Notes under the pieces: generated by a model
Database searches by the model: none
What the model saw: only the letters and a program-made list of their open reading frames with translations
Told to the model about the DNA's origin: nothing
Source: Parabacteroides sp.
GTDB lineage: Bacteria > Bacteroidota > Bacteroidia > Bacteroidales > Tannerellaceae
Reading direction: 5' to 3'
Length of the DNA: 34,122 nt
Assembly: GCA_022775005.1 (NCBI GenBank)
Contig: JALFJR010000093.1
Span: forward strand, 1-34,122
Part shown: piece after piece, positions 17,179 to 27,370 of the stretch
How positions within the stretch are numbered: position 1 is the stretch's first letter
How the letters are laid out: the number at the start of each line of letters is the position of its first letter
Made by a program: the position numbers and the translations under genes

Positions 17179-17201
17179 TGGAAAGATAAACAGCTAAAAA
17201 T

Positions 17202-17888
17202 ATGATACAAAGTAGATGGATTTGGATAGGGCTGATTGCTATGGGGTTGGCTCTATGTATGTGCGACGGACGGCCGCAGGTGGATCGTGCCGTGGAGCAG
17301 GAACGTTGCGAGGAGCTGCTGCGGACGGAGTTTCTCTCCCGTGGACAGTTGTTGTTTCGAGGCGACTTCTCGGAGAGTGGCTTGCTGAGCGAGAAGGGCA
17401 TTTGCTGCAAGGGAATCGTGCTTTTCCCGGATAGGTTAGCGCTTTGCGAGATTAAGGGTGAGCGACAAGGGAAAGGCTGGAGCTATCAGGTGCTTTCTCC
17501 CCGGCCTTTTTTCGACCATGAGGTTGTGCTTCCCCTGGCGCGTTTCGACAGGGAGGAGGCGGTGGTTGCGCTGCGTGCTTACCTTGAGGAGCCATCTGCC
17601 CGGGTGAAAGTGATGGATGATTTAACGGTGGGGGATTTCCGGGTTTGCATGTTACATAAGTTTGGTTATGAGGATGCGGCGGATGCTTATTTGGTTTCCT
17701 TGCCTGATGGGACAGCTGCGCTCTGCGTCACGCATGATGCCAAAGGCCCGCTGTTCATGGATCGGTTTTATGACTTTGCCCGACAGGAACTGAGCGGTGG
17801 GGAGGCAATCGGTAAATCCAAAGTCTCTCTGTTAGAAATTAGGGAGGGTAATGATGTGCTACGTCCCACGTGCCAGCCTACTCCTTGA
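17202..17888 (+). CDS. Lipoprotein of unknown function
   Basis: 228 residues; hydrophobic N-terminus IWIGLIAMGLALCMC with Cys at the lipobox position. I recognise no domain. The mature part has an alternating beta pattern (KGIVLFPDRLALCEIKGE, WSYQVLSPRPFFDHEVVLPL) and an AYLEEPSARVKVMDDLT segment. It starts 23 bp after the YgbA-like gene and ends 24 bp before the inositol-phosphatase-family gene, so a four-gene transcription unit is plausible. Confidence 0.7.
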   Translation: MIQSRWIWIGLIAMGLALCMCDGRPQVDRAVEQERCEELLRTEFLSRGQLLFRGDFSESGLLSEKGICCKGIVLFPDRLALCEIKGERQGKGWSYQVLSPRPFFDHEVVLPLARFDREEAVVALRAYLEEPSARVKVMDDLTVGDFRVCMLHKFGYEDAADAYLVSLPDGTAALCVTHDAKGPLFMDRFYDFARQELSGGEAIGKSKVSLLEIREGNDVLRPTCQPTP

Positions 17889-17912
17889 TAATGTACAATA
17901 AATGAATTGCGT

Positions 17913-18698
17913 ATGGAAAGAATAACTTTGGAGCGATTGATCGCCATCGTGCAGGAGGCAGCCGGACGGATGCGGACGGAGCATTTCGAGGTGTTCGAGA
18001 AGGAGGGGGTCGCCAATATCGTGACTTCTTCGGATGTGGCCGTGCAGGAGTTTCTATGTGAGCGGCTGAGTGAGGCGATGCCGGGCAGTGGCTTCCTCTG
18101 TGAGGAGTCTGACCGATGGGTGATGGCGGATTACACTTGGATTATCGACCCGATAGATGGTACCTGCAATTATAGTCGAGGCATCCCGCAATGCGCGATC
18201 TGTGTGGGTTTAAAGCATGGAGAGACGATGGAGTTAGCGGTGGTGTATCTGCCGATGACGGGTGAGCTGTTCTCCGCCGAACGGGGGAAGGGGGCTTACC
18301 TGAACGGCAAGCGCATCCAAGTGTCGGATAGGCCGTTTGAGAATGCGGTGATGTGCACGGCCTTGGCGGTTTACCACAAGGAGCATGCCCGGCTCTGCTC
18401 GGAGATTATCTTGGATACCTTCATGCAGTGCAACGATATTCGTCGGTTTGGAGCGGCGGCTCCTGAGTTGTGCTACTTGGCGATGGGACGTTGCGAGCTC
18501 TATTTTGAGTATCAGTTGAGTCCTTGGGATTATGCGGCGGCCTCGTTGATCGTGGAGGAGGCGGGTGGTATGCTCTCGGCGTTGGATGGCTCACCGCTCC
18601 CCTTGACGCATCCTTCGGGTGTCTTGGCAGCGAACAGCGAGCAGAACCTTCAGCGGTTGCAGGGGATCGTCAAGCGGCATCTTAACGCAGAGAGATAG
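17913..18698 (+). CDS. Inositol monophosphatase-family protein
   Basis: 261 residues from the ATG at 17913; a TTG two codons earlier is a less likely start. Magnesium-dependent sugar/inositol phosphatase fold. Motifs in order: LCEESD (metal-binding Glu), WIIDPIDGTCNYSRGIP (the DPIDGTxN metal site), GKGAYLNGKRI and SPWDYAAASLIVEEAGG (WDxAA...EAGG). All key acidic residues are intact, so it should be active. The substrate (inositol phosphate, PAP, fructose-1,6-bisphosphate or other) cannot be decided. Its last 49 bp overlap the 3' end of the convergent ThiE-like gene. Confidence 0.9.
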   Translation: MERITLERLIAIVQEAAGRMRTEHFEVFEKEGVANIVTSSDVAVQEFLCERLSEAMPGSGFLCEESDRWVMADYTWIIDPIDGTCNYSRGIPQCAICVGLKHGETMELAVVYLPMTGELFSAERGKGAYLNGKRIQVSDRPFENAVMCTALAVYHKEHARLCSEIILDTFMQCNDIRRFGAAAPELCYLAMGRCELYFEYQLSPWDYAAASLIVEEAGGMLSALDGSPLPLTHPSGVLAANSEQNLQRLQGIVKRHLNAER

Positions 18699-19261
18699 CT
18701 ATCGACCGCAGGATCGTCGATGCGATTCCAAATGTCACCGAGGAAGGCGGCTCCACCGAAATGCCATTGATGGAGTAGGGAGATATGCGTAGCTGTGATG
18801 CCTCCTAAAGCGATCACTTGCTGGTCGATGATGCCTTGCAGAGCGGCCTCTAGCAGGGTCTCTTCGGGAAAAGCAGCGGTATAGCCTGCCTTGGAGATGC
18901 TGTTGAAGATGGGGCTGAGAAAGAGGTAATCCCGATACGGCTTCTGTGCGGTCACCTCCGATAAGCTGTGGCAGGAGGCCGAGCAGGAACCTTGCCATAA
19001 GGCAGGAGGGAGCGGATTACGTCGGTTGAGATGCACCCCATGCAGAGCGAAACGCTCCGTCAGCTGAAAATGATCATGCAGGACGATGCGGTTGTGCCAT
19101 GGCTCCGGGATGGCTTCGAGCAGGTGGGCGTATGTCGTCTCATCCGCCTCGGGTTTCCGGAGATGGAGCAGATCCATACCGTGATCGAACAGCCGTTCGA
19201 TAAAAGAAACCTCCCCCGGCACAGCGTCGGGAGAGGTGATGACTATCCATTTCATAGACAT
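18650..19261 (-). CDS. Divergent thiamine phosphate synthase/TenI-like protein
   Basis: 203 residues of the ThiE/TenI TIM-barrel superfamily. It has DLLHLRKPEADE where ThiE has QLRxK, HGVHLNRRN for GVHLGQxD, YLFLSPIFNSISKAGYT for the phosphate/thiazole loop, and VIALGGITATHI near the C-terminus. It begins nine bp after the thiC stop and is the last gene of the thi operon, which also has a canonical thiE. TenI (thiazole tautomerase) or a second ThiE are the main options; the KAGY rather than TK(KD) motif leans to TenI. The 3' end overlaps the inositol-phosphatase gene tail-to-tail. Confidence 0.8.
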   Translation of the reverse strand: MSMKWIVITSPDAVPGEVSFIERLFDHGMDLLHLRKPEADETTYAHLLEAIPEPWHNRIVLHDHFQLTERFALHGVHLNRRNPLPPALWQGSCSASCHSLSEVTAQKPYRDYLFLSPIFNSISKAGYTAAFPEETLLEAALQGIIDQQVIALGGITATHISLLHQWHFGGAAFLGDIWNRIDDPAVDSYLSALRCRLTIPCNR

Positions 19262-19270
19262 GTTGCTTCT

Positions 19271-21521
<2,251 letters not shown>

Positions 21522-21525
<4 letters not shown>

Positions 21526-22340
21526 GGTTGTATCTGAAGAGATTGAGGTTGATAAAAATGGTTCACAGGCCCATGGCCGTGGCCGATGGTGACCGCTGCT
21601 CCTTGCCGGAGGGCTTCGGTCAGGTATTCCTTGGCGTGCTTGATCGCCTCAATGAGCGAATCACCCAACGCTAAGCGAGCCGTAATCGCTGAGGAGAGGG
21701 TGCATCCTGTGCCGTGCGTGTTGCGGGTATCGACACTGGCCGCTTGATAGTTGGCAATGTTTCCCGCTGCCGTGAAGAGTCGATCCGCTTTGGTTGCTCC
21801 CGCTAAATGTCCACCTTTGATCAACACCGCCTGGCAGCCTTTGGCCAAGATTACTTGTGCGGCCGCTTCCATCGCCTCTGGTGAATCAATCGGTTTGCCA
21901 GAGAGCAGCTCCGCCTCTGGTACGTTGGGTGTCAACAGCGTTGCCATAGGCAGCAATTCCTGCTCGAAACAGGCCAAGGCATCCGGTTGCATCAGTCGTG
22001 AGCCGCTCGTAGCCACCATCACGGGATCGATAATGAGTTGAGCCGGACAATAGTAATGTAGGGCCTTGGAGATTGCTAATATCGTAGCCTTGTCATTGAC
22101 CATCCCTATTTTCACCGCTTTCGGCTCGATGTCGTCCATCACGGCACGGATCTGTCCCTCCACGATCTCAGGTGCTACCGCTTGTACTGCCGTGACCCCG
22201 CAAGTGTTTTGCACGGTGATGGCCGTGATCGCCGTGGCGGCATAGACCCCCAGGGCAGACATGGTTTTCAAGTCCGCTTGGATACCGGCTCCTCCGCTGC
22301 AATCAGATCCGGCGATGCTCAATGCGCAAACATAGTTCAT
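21522..22340 (-). CDS. thiD: Hydroxymethylpyrimidine/phosphomethylpyrimidine kinase ThiD
   Basis: Phosphorylates HMP and HMP phosphate to HMP diphosphate. 272 residues, ribokinase fold. Visible: IAGSDCSGGAGIQADLKTMS (substrate binding), VYAATAITAITVQNT, LIIDPVMVATSGS, VLIKGGHL and the anion-hole/catalytic Asp region NTHGTGCTLSSAI. First gene after the TPP riboswitch; the leader between aptamer and ATG is about 64 nt. Confidence 0.95.
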
Positions 22341-22403
22341 CTGTTCTACTTTTTACAATTGATCAATAAAGATAGGATAGGGGGAGAAGTCGTTCTGTTC
22401 ACG

Positions 22404-22492
22404 TCGCTGTTCCCTTCGTCGGCATAATCCGCATCAGGTTCAATGGGTATGATCTCAGCAGCTGTCAGTCGGGCTGCACCCCTCGCATCGTC
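22404..22492 (-). promoter_or_regulatory. TPP riboswitch (THI element)
   Basis: Minus strand contains the conserved thi-box blocks in order: GGGGTGC, CTGAGATCATACCC, GAACCTGATGCGGATTATGCC and GACGAAGGGAA. TPP binding should turn off thiD-thiE-thiC expression. I see no U-tract hairpin between aptamer and thiD ATG, so control is more likely at translation initiation; that point is inference. Confidence 0.95.
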
Positions 22493-22508
22493 TTTCTCAA
22501 TGATGGAG

Positions 22509-22516
22509 CAAAGATA
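22509..22516 (-). promoter_or_regulatory. -7 element of the thi operon promoter
   Basis: Minus strand TATCTTTG matches TAnnTTTG, 17 bp before the start of the TPP aptamer. No clear -33 TTTG. Confidence 0.6.
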
Positions 22517-22564
22517 GGAATATTTCTTATTTCCGCCTCTTGCCGGTCGAAAATAGTGGGTTTA

Positions 22565-22596
22565 TTTCACTTCATCGCCGTAAAACATTATCTTTG
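22565..22596 (+). promoter_or_regulatory. Promoter of the lytS-like operon
   Basis: TTTC, 20 bases, TATCTTTG: a near-consensus -33 and a full -7 element, 26 bp before the kinase ATG. Back-to-back with the thi promoter. Confidence 0.6.
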
Positions 22597-22622
22597 TCGG
22601 TGTCTCAAAACAGATACGCAGC

Positions 22623-23651
22623 ATGAAGAAATGGACGAAAAATGATTGGATTTTGTTGGTCAGCCAAGTGGTCGGATGGATGTCGCTCTGGTTGATCCCG
22701 GCGGCTATTGCCTTCTCTACGGAGTTGAGTAGCGAGGCGGCATGGGGAATCTTACGCAAGAACGGGGAGTTCGTTTTGTGGTATTCCGGGTTTTACTTCT
22801 TGAACTTCTATGGTTTAGTCCCTTATTTGCTGTTCAAGAAGCGGGTCCGTTGGTTCCTTCTCGGCAACGCAGGGGTGATACTTTTCCATTTAATCGGTTC
22901 GTTGAGCGAGATGGTCACATTGGAACCGTTACAGGAGTGGCGTCCGGTACTCTATCTGATCGGTTTCGGCATCCTTTTCTCGGACTCCTTGGTGGTGGCC
23001 GCTCCAGTGGCGATTCGGTATGCCTTGCGCTGGAACGAGACTCGCTTGGCTCTGCAAGAGGAGAAGCGGAAACATGCCGATGCGGAGTTAGCTTGGTTGA
23101 AGAATCAATTGAATCCCCATTTCCTGTTTAATACATTGAATAATATCTCGTCGTTAGTGCAAATTGATGCCGACTCGGCGCAAGAGAGTATTGGCCAGTT
23201 GAGCGACCTGTTGCGTTACGCCCTCTACGAGTCGAACCATGAGAGCGTGCCGTTGGAGAATGAGGTGGAGTTTATGACCAACTATATCGACCTGATGAAG
23301 CTGCGCTGCAATGAATTGACGCAGGTGGATACCTATTTCGCTCCGCCTCCCCATCCTGTGCGGGTGGCTCCGTTGCTGTTTATCTCGGTGATCGAGAATG
23401 CTTTCAAGCATGGAGTGAACAGTCGGAAGCACTCTTTCGTGCGCATCTCCTTGACTTGGCAGGGGAATGACTTGATTTTCACGGCTGAGAATAGCAACGA
23501 CCCGAAGCGAGATGCCGACCGTAGCGGTTCGGGCATTGGTGTGGAGAACCTGCGTCGTCGATTGGAGCTGCTCTACCCGAATCGCTACCGCTATGAGCAG
23601 GAGCTGAAGGGAGATACCTATTTTGTTAAAATCGTATTGAATGGACTTTAA
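22623..23651 (+). CDS. LytS/YehU-type sensor histidine kinase
   Basis: 342 residues. Four hydrophobic segments in the first ~140 residues form the membrane sensor. A short coiled linker (ALQEEKRKHADAELAWLKNQ) leads to the His_kinase box LNPHFLFNTLNN with phospho-acceptor His166. The ATPase domain has the N box ENAFKHGV and G box GSGIGVENLRRRL. It should phosphorylate the LytTR regulator encoded just downstream. The signal sensed is unknown; there is no periplasmic domain of any size. Confidence 0.93.
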   Translation: MKKWTKNDWILLVSQVVGWMSLWLIPAAIAFSTELSSEAAWGILRKNGEFVLWYSGFYFLNFYGLVPYLLFKKRVRWFLLGNAGVILFHLIGSLSEMVTLEPLQEWRPVLYLIGFGILFSDSLVVAAPVAIRYALRWNETRLALQEEKRKHADAELAWLKNQLNPHFLFNTLNNISSLVQIDADSAQESIGQLSDLLRYALYESNHESVPLENEVEFMTNYIDLMKLRCNELTQVDTYFAPPPHPVRVAPLLFISVIENAFKHGVNSRKHSFVRISLTWQGNDLIFTAENSNDPKRDADRSGSGIGVENLRRRLELLYPNRYRYEQELKGDTYFVKIVLNGL

Positions 23652-23654
23652 GTG

Positions 23655-24389
23655 ATGGTTGAACTGACTTGTATGATTGTCGATGATGAGCCTTTGGCGG
23701 TGAAGATGCTGGAGAGCTTCGTGGAGCGGACACCCTACTTGCGGTTGGCAGGCTCCTATACAGATCCGGTGCTGGCACTCTCGCAGTTGCGTAGCCACCC
23801 GGTGGATTTGCTGTTTTTGGATATTCAGATGCCCGACTTAGACGGGATGAACCTTTCCCGCATGGTGCCTGCGGAGACCCGTGTGATCTTCGCCACCGCC
23901 TTCAAGGAGTATGCCTTCGACAGCTATGAGGTGAATGCGTTAGACTTCCTGCTGAAGCCGATCCGTTACCATAAATTCTTGCAGGCGGCGGAGAAGGCCA
24001 GACAGTGGTTTGAGCTGCAAGAGCAGGCCAAGGAGGGACAAGCCAAGGAGCCGGAGCGGGAGAATCTCTTTATCCGAGTGGATGGCGAGTTGAAACAGAT
24101 CGACGTGAGCCGCATCCTTTATGTAGCTGGTTTGAAGGATTATGTAACCATCTATTTGGAGAATGAGCCCAGAGGGTTAATTACCCATGTGACGATGAAG
24201 GCGATGGAGGAGATGCTGCCTGCCGGACGTTTTATGCGGGTGCATCGTTCTTATATCGTGGCCTTGGACAAGATCCGCTCGGTGGATCGTAACAACTGTA
24301 TTTACATCGGCAAGGAGGTAATCCATGTGACGGATGCCTACCGGGATGCGTTTACTACCTATTTAAAGGCTAATCTTCCTACCTTATGA
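23655..24389 (+). CDS. LytTR-family response regulator
   Basis: 244 residues from ATG 23655 (a GTG directly before it is also possible). Receiver domain: MIVDDEPLAVKML, LLFLDIQMPDLDG with phospho-acceptor Asp56, ATAFKEYAFDSYE and FLLKPI. C-terminal LytTR DNA-binding domain: FIRVDGELKQIDVSRILYV, LKDYVTIYL, FMRVHRSYIVALDKI. Partner of the upstream kinase, from which it is separated by 3 bp. It overlaps the NlpC/P60 gene by 4 bp, which may be a target or part of the same pathway. Confidence 0.94.
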   Translation: MVELTCMIVDDEPLAVKMLESFVERTPYLRLAGSYTDPVLALSQLRSHPVDLLFLDIQMPDLDGMNLSRMVPAETRVIFATAFKEYAFDSYEVNALDFLLKPIRYHKFLQAAEKARQWFELQEQAKEGQAKEPERENLFIRVDGELKQIDVSRILYVAGLKDYVTIYLENEPRGLITHVTMKAMEEMLPAGRFMRVHRSYIVALDKIRSVDRNNCIYIGKEVIHVTDAYRDAFTTYLKANLPTL

Positions 24390-24952
24390 GACGGATAAAG
24401 TGGCTTTTCTCGGGCGATAAAACGGCCTTTGTATGGATGCTACTCCTCCTTTGTCTGGCACTTAGCTTGGGAAGCTGTGGGTCTCGTAAGGCAGGAACCG
24501 TAGCGTTGCCAGCCGATTTCAAGGGACCGAAGGAGTTGGCTCGGCTCTATGGGGTACGCATCACGGAGAACGACAACATCTTCCTCTACAACGAAGGGGC
24601 TCGCTGGCTCGGTGTACCGCATAAATTGGGTGGTAGCACAAAGCGGGGTGTGGATTGCTCGGGATTCGTGGCGATTGTCTATCGGGAGGTCTATGGCAAG
24701 TCGCTCTCACGTTCTTCCGCTGATATGCTGAAACATGACTGTCGCAAGGTGTCTCGTGACAAGCTGAAAGAGGGCGACTTGGTCTTTTTCAAGACTACCC
24801 GAGGCGGCAAACGAAGTGTGCCAAACCATGTAGGTATCTATCTGAAAAATGGCCGTTTCATTCATACAAGCACCTCCAGTGGGGTGATGGTGAGCAGCCT
24901 GAGTGAGCCGTATTACACAAGAACATGGCTATCGGGTGGTCGCGTAAAATAA
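24386..24952 (+). CDS. NlpC/P60 (C40) peptidase lipoprotein
   Basis: 188 residues. Hydrophobic N-terminus ends in LALSLGSC, a lipobox. The C40 cysteine peptidase domain has VDCSGF with Cys91, NHVGIYL with His148 and FIHTST with His160, the complete catalytic triad. Such enzymes cut gamma-D-Glu-diamino acid bonds in peptidoglycan stem peptides, here at the periplasmic face of a membrane. Translationally coupled (ATGA) to the LytTR regulator, so cell-wall remodelling may be tied to this two-component system; that link is inference. Confidence 0.92.
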   Translation: MRRIKWLFSGDKTAFVWMLLLLCLALSLGSCGSRKAGTVALPADFKGPKELARLYGVRITENDNIFLYNEGARWLGVPHKLGGSTKRGVDCSGFVAIVYREVYGKSLSRSSADMLKHDCRKVSRDKLKEGDLVFFKTTRGGKRSVPNHVGIYLKNGRFIHTSTSSGVMVSSLSEPYYTRTWLSGGRVK

Positions 24953-24959
24953 AAATCAC

Positions 24960-24967
24960 TACCTTTG
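24960..24967 (+). promoter_or_regulatory. -7 element of the serS promoter
   Basis: TACCTTTG matches TAnnTTTG, 37 bp before the serS ATG and 8 bp after the upstream stop codon. No T-box or other leader structure is seen. Confidence 0.55.
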
Positions 24968-25004
24968 CGCCTCAGAAGGCAAAAATAGAAAACATAAGAA
25001 TTAT

Positions 25005-26279
25005 ATGTTGACAATCAAATTAATCACAGAGAACACCGACGCGGTGATCCGCGGATTGGAGAAGAAGCACTTCAAGGGAGCCCAAGAGACTATCGCAAAG
25101 GTGCTGGAATTGAATGATAAAAGACGTAGCACACAGAATGAATTAGATAAGAACCTGGCGGAGATCAACGCCACTTCCAAGTCGATCGGTCAGCTGATGA
25201 AGGCCGGCCAGAAGGAGGAGGCCGAGGCCGCTAAGAAGCGTGTAGCCGAGATCAAGGAGACCAGCAAGACGCTCCAAGCCGATATGGATCAAGCAGCCGC
25301 AGATTTGCAGGCATTGCTCTACACGATCCCCAATATTCCCTACGAGGAGGTGCCGGAAGGTGTTTCCGCTGAGGATAATGTGGTGGAGAAGATGGGTGGC
25401 ATGGAGACTGAGCTGCCGAAGGATGCGCTGCCTCACTGGGAGTTAGCGAAGAAGTATGACTTGATTGATTTTGACTTGGGTGTGAAGATCACGGGTGCGG
25501 GATTCCCGGTTTATAAGGGACAAGGCGCTCGTTTGCAGCGTGCGTTGATCAATTTCTTCCTCGATGAGGCACGCAACGCCGGTTATACCGAGATCATGCC
25601 GCCGACGGTAGTGAACGCCGCTTCCGGCTATGGCACAGGCCAGTTGCCCGATAAGGAGGGCCAGATGTATCACTGCGAGTTGGATGATCTCTACCTGATC
25701 CCGACCGCTGAGGTACCCGTGACTAATATCTATCGTGACGTGATTCTGGATGAGAAGCAGTTGCCGATTAAGAACTGCGCTTATACGCAATGTTTCCGTC
25801 GGGAGGCCGGTTCCTACGGTAAGGACGTGCGTGGCTTGAACCGTCTGCATGAGTTTTCAAAAGTGGAGATCGTGCGCATTGATAAGCCGGAGCACTCCAA
25901 GCAGTCTCACCAAGAGATGTTGGATCATGTGGAGGGCTTGCTGAAGAAGTTAGAGTTGCCCTATCGCATTCTCCGTCTGTGTGGCGGTGACATGAGCTTC
26001 ACCTCTTCCATCTGTTTCGACTTCGAGGTTTATTCTGAGGCACAGAAGCGTTGGTTGGAGGTTAGCTCTGTCTCTAATTTCGACACTTATCAAGCGAACC
26101 GCTTGAAATGCCGCTATCGGGACGAGAACAAGAAGATCCAGCTCTGCCACACCTTGAATGGTAGTGCCTTGGCTCTCCCCCGTATCGTCGCTGCCCTGTT
26201 GGAGAACAACCAGACCCCGGAGGGTATCCGTATTCCGAAGGCTCTCGTTCCCTACACCGGGTTTGAGATGATCAAGTAA
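25005..26279 (+). CDS. serS: Seryl-tRNA synthetase
   Basis: Class II aminoacyl-tRNA synthetase charging tRNA-Ser (and tRNA-Sec where present). 424 residues, typical length. The N-terminal ~110 residues form the tRNA-binding coiled coil (LELNDKRRSTQNELDKNLAE, EEAEAAKKRVAEIKETSK). The catalytic domain contains motif 2 (FRREAGSYGKDVRGLNRLHEF) and motif 3 (LNGSALALPRIVAALLENNQ). Own promoter upstream, terminator 26 bp downstream. Confidence 0.97.
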   Translation: MLTIKLITENTDAVIRGLEKKHFKGAQETIAKVLELNDKRRSTQNELDKNLAEINATSKSIGQLMKAGQKEEAEAAKKRVAEIKETSKTLQADMDQAAADLQALLYTIPNIPYEEVPEGVSAEDNVVEKMGGMETELPKDALPHWELAKKYDLIDFDLGVKITGAGFPVYKGQGARLQRALINFFLDEARNAGYTEIMPPTVVNAASGYGTGQLPDKEGQMYHCELDDLYLIPTAEVPVTNIYRDVILDEKQLPIKNCAYTQCFRREAGSYGKDVRGLNRLHEFSKVEIVRIDKPEHSKQSHQEMLDHVEGLLKKLELPYRILRLCGGDMSFTSSICFDFEVYSEAQKRWLEVSSVSNFDTYQANRLKCRYRDENKKIQLCHTLNGSALALPRIVAALLENNQTPEGIRIPKALVPYTGFEMIK

Positions 26280-26304
26280 AAAGAAAAGATCTATTTTTAG
26301 ATAG

Positions 26305-26335
26305 GGGGCTGTGTCAAAAGATGCAGCCCCTTTTT
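26305..26335 (+). terminator. serS terminator
   Basis: GGGGCTG and CAGCCCC form a 7-bp GC-rich stem with a 12-base loop, followed by TTTTT. Confidence 0.85.
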
Positions 26336-26421
26336 ATGGATAGATATGCTGTTACATTACTTCGCAAGTATACATATTACCTGCGATTTACCAACGAAAA
26401 CCAAACAAATGTTGTCGCTTT

Positions 26422-27150
26422 TCAATAAGCAATCCGGAAATAATCGAGGATGCATTTGAAGGTGTCCTGAGCTGTGAGGCAGGTATCTCGAAGGTAGCCG
26501 GGAATGCGAGGCCATTCATGCAGTCCTCGGTAATAGAAGAAACGCAGTTCCTCAGTGATAATGAAAGGCACGATCCCATTCGCCAAGCACTCCTTGAATA
26601 GGATCAAACGACCGACTCGGCCATTGCCATCTTGGAAAGGATGGATCGCCTCGAAACGCTGGTGAAAATCCAGCAGATCATCCAGAGTACGTGTCTCCAA
26701 ACTGTTGTAGTGCGCCAAAAGAGCCTCCATGTCGGTATGCACTTGCTCCGGAGCCGATGTCTCCATACCGCCTACCTCGTTGGGTAATTGCTTGTATTCT
26801 CCCACGTTGAACCAAGACTTGCGACTGTCCGAGGTGCCTGATTTCAGCAACCGATGTAACTCTTTGATCATCTTTTCGGTCAAGGGTTGCTCCGCCTGTT
26901 CGATGATAAAGTCGTTGCACCGGAAATGATTGGTGGTCTCGATGATGTCATCCACGTTGATCGTCTCCTTGCTCGTCACCCCAATGGTATTTGTCTCGAA
27001 GATATAGCGTGTTTGGTCGTGTGTCAGCCGACTTCCCTCGATATGATTGCTGTTGAAGGTCAGGTCAATCTGCACCTTGTGATAGATGCCGCCTTTCAGC
27101 TGCATCCGCTTCTGCTCCCGCAACGTTTCCAGAAGATAGTTCTTTGCCAT
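26422..27150 (-). CDS. Fic-domain protein, class II with N-terminal inhibitory helix
   Basis: Fic enzymes transfer AMP (or other phosphate-containing groups) to protein hydroxyls. 242 residues from the ATG at 27150, chosen because a -7 promoter element at 27171-27178 leaves upstream codons untranscribed. The active-site motif HPFQDGNGRVGR (His170 to Arg181) is complete. Near the N-terminus SNHIEG fits the (S/T)xxxE(G/N) inhibitory motif with Glu38, so the enzyme should be autoinhibited in cis. No antitoxin gene is adjacent, as expected for class II. Target unknown. Confidence 0.92.
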   Translation of the reverse strand: MAKNYLLETLREQKRMQLKGGIYHKVQIDLTFNSNHIEGSRLTHDQTRYIFETNTIGVTSKETINVDDIIETTNHFRCNDFIIEQAEQPLTEKMIKELHRLLKSGTSDSRKSWFNVGEYKQLPNEVGGMETSAPEQVHTDMEALLAHYNSLETRTLDDLLDFHQRFEAIHPFQDGNGRVGRLILFKECLANGIVPFIITEELRFFYYRGLHEWPRIPGYLRDTCLTAQDTFKCILDYFRIAY

Positions 27151-27170
27151 CACTTTAATAGATTTGTGGG

Positions 27171-27178
27171 CAAAGATA
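27171..27178 (-). promoter_or_regulatory. -7 element of the fic promoter
   Basis: Minus strand TATCTTTG matches TAnnTTTG, 21 bp before the chosen ATG. The 22-bp repeat array begins about 45 bp further upstream. Confidence 0.6.
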
Positions 27179-27222
27179 CGATTCCCCTTGAATCTCCCAA
27201 AGCGGAGAGGGACGGATTTTTC

Positions 27223-27342
27223 GTTGCCCATCGAAAAGAAAAACGTTGCCCATGGTCTTGAAAAACGACGGGCAACGTCTCAAAAAACGATGGGCAATGT
27301 TTTCGAAAACGACGGGCAACGTTTTGTGAAATGACGGGCAAT
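27223..27342. repeat. Six-copy, 22-bp-period repeat array between trpA and fic
   Basis: A 9-base core occurs six times, starting at 27223, 27245, 27268, 27290, 27312 and 27334: spacing 22, 23, 22, 22, 22. The two left copies read GTTGCCCAT; the four right copies read RYGGGCAAY (ACGGGCAAC, ATGGGCAAT, ACGGGCAAC, ACGGGCAAT). Spacers are A/T-rich and share GAAAACG-like sequence. The period is not a multiple of three, so it is not coding. On the minus strand ACGTTGCCC and GGGCAACGT of the third and second copies form a 9-bp stem followed by TTTTTCTTTTC, which can terminate trp transcription. It may also bind a protein. Confidence 0.8.
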
Positions 27343-27370
27343 ACTTTTTACAGCTATGAGCTATGCTATT

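Noticed and set aside
27223-27342. CRISPR array
   Set aside because: Cores are 9 bases, imperfect, in both orientations, with 13-14-base related spacers and no cas genes nearby.
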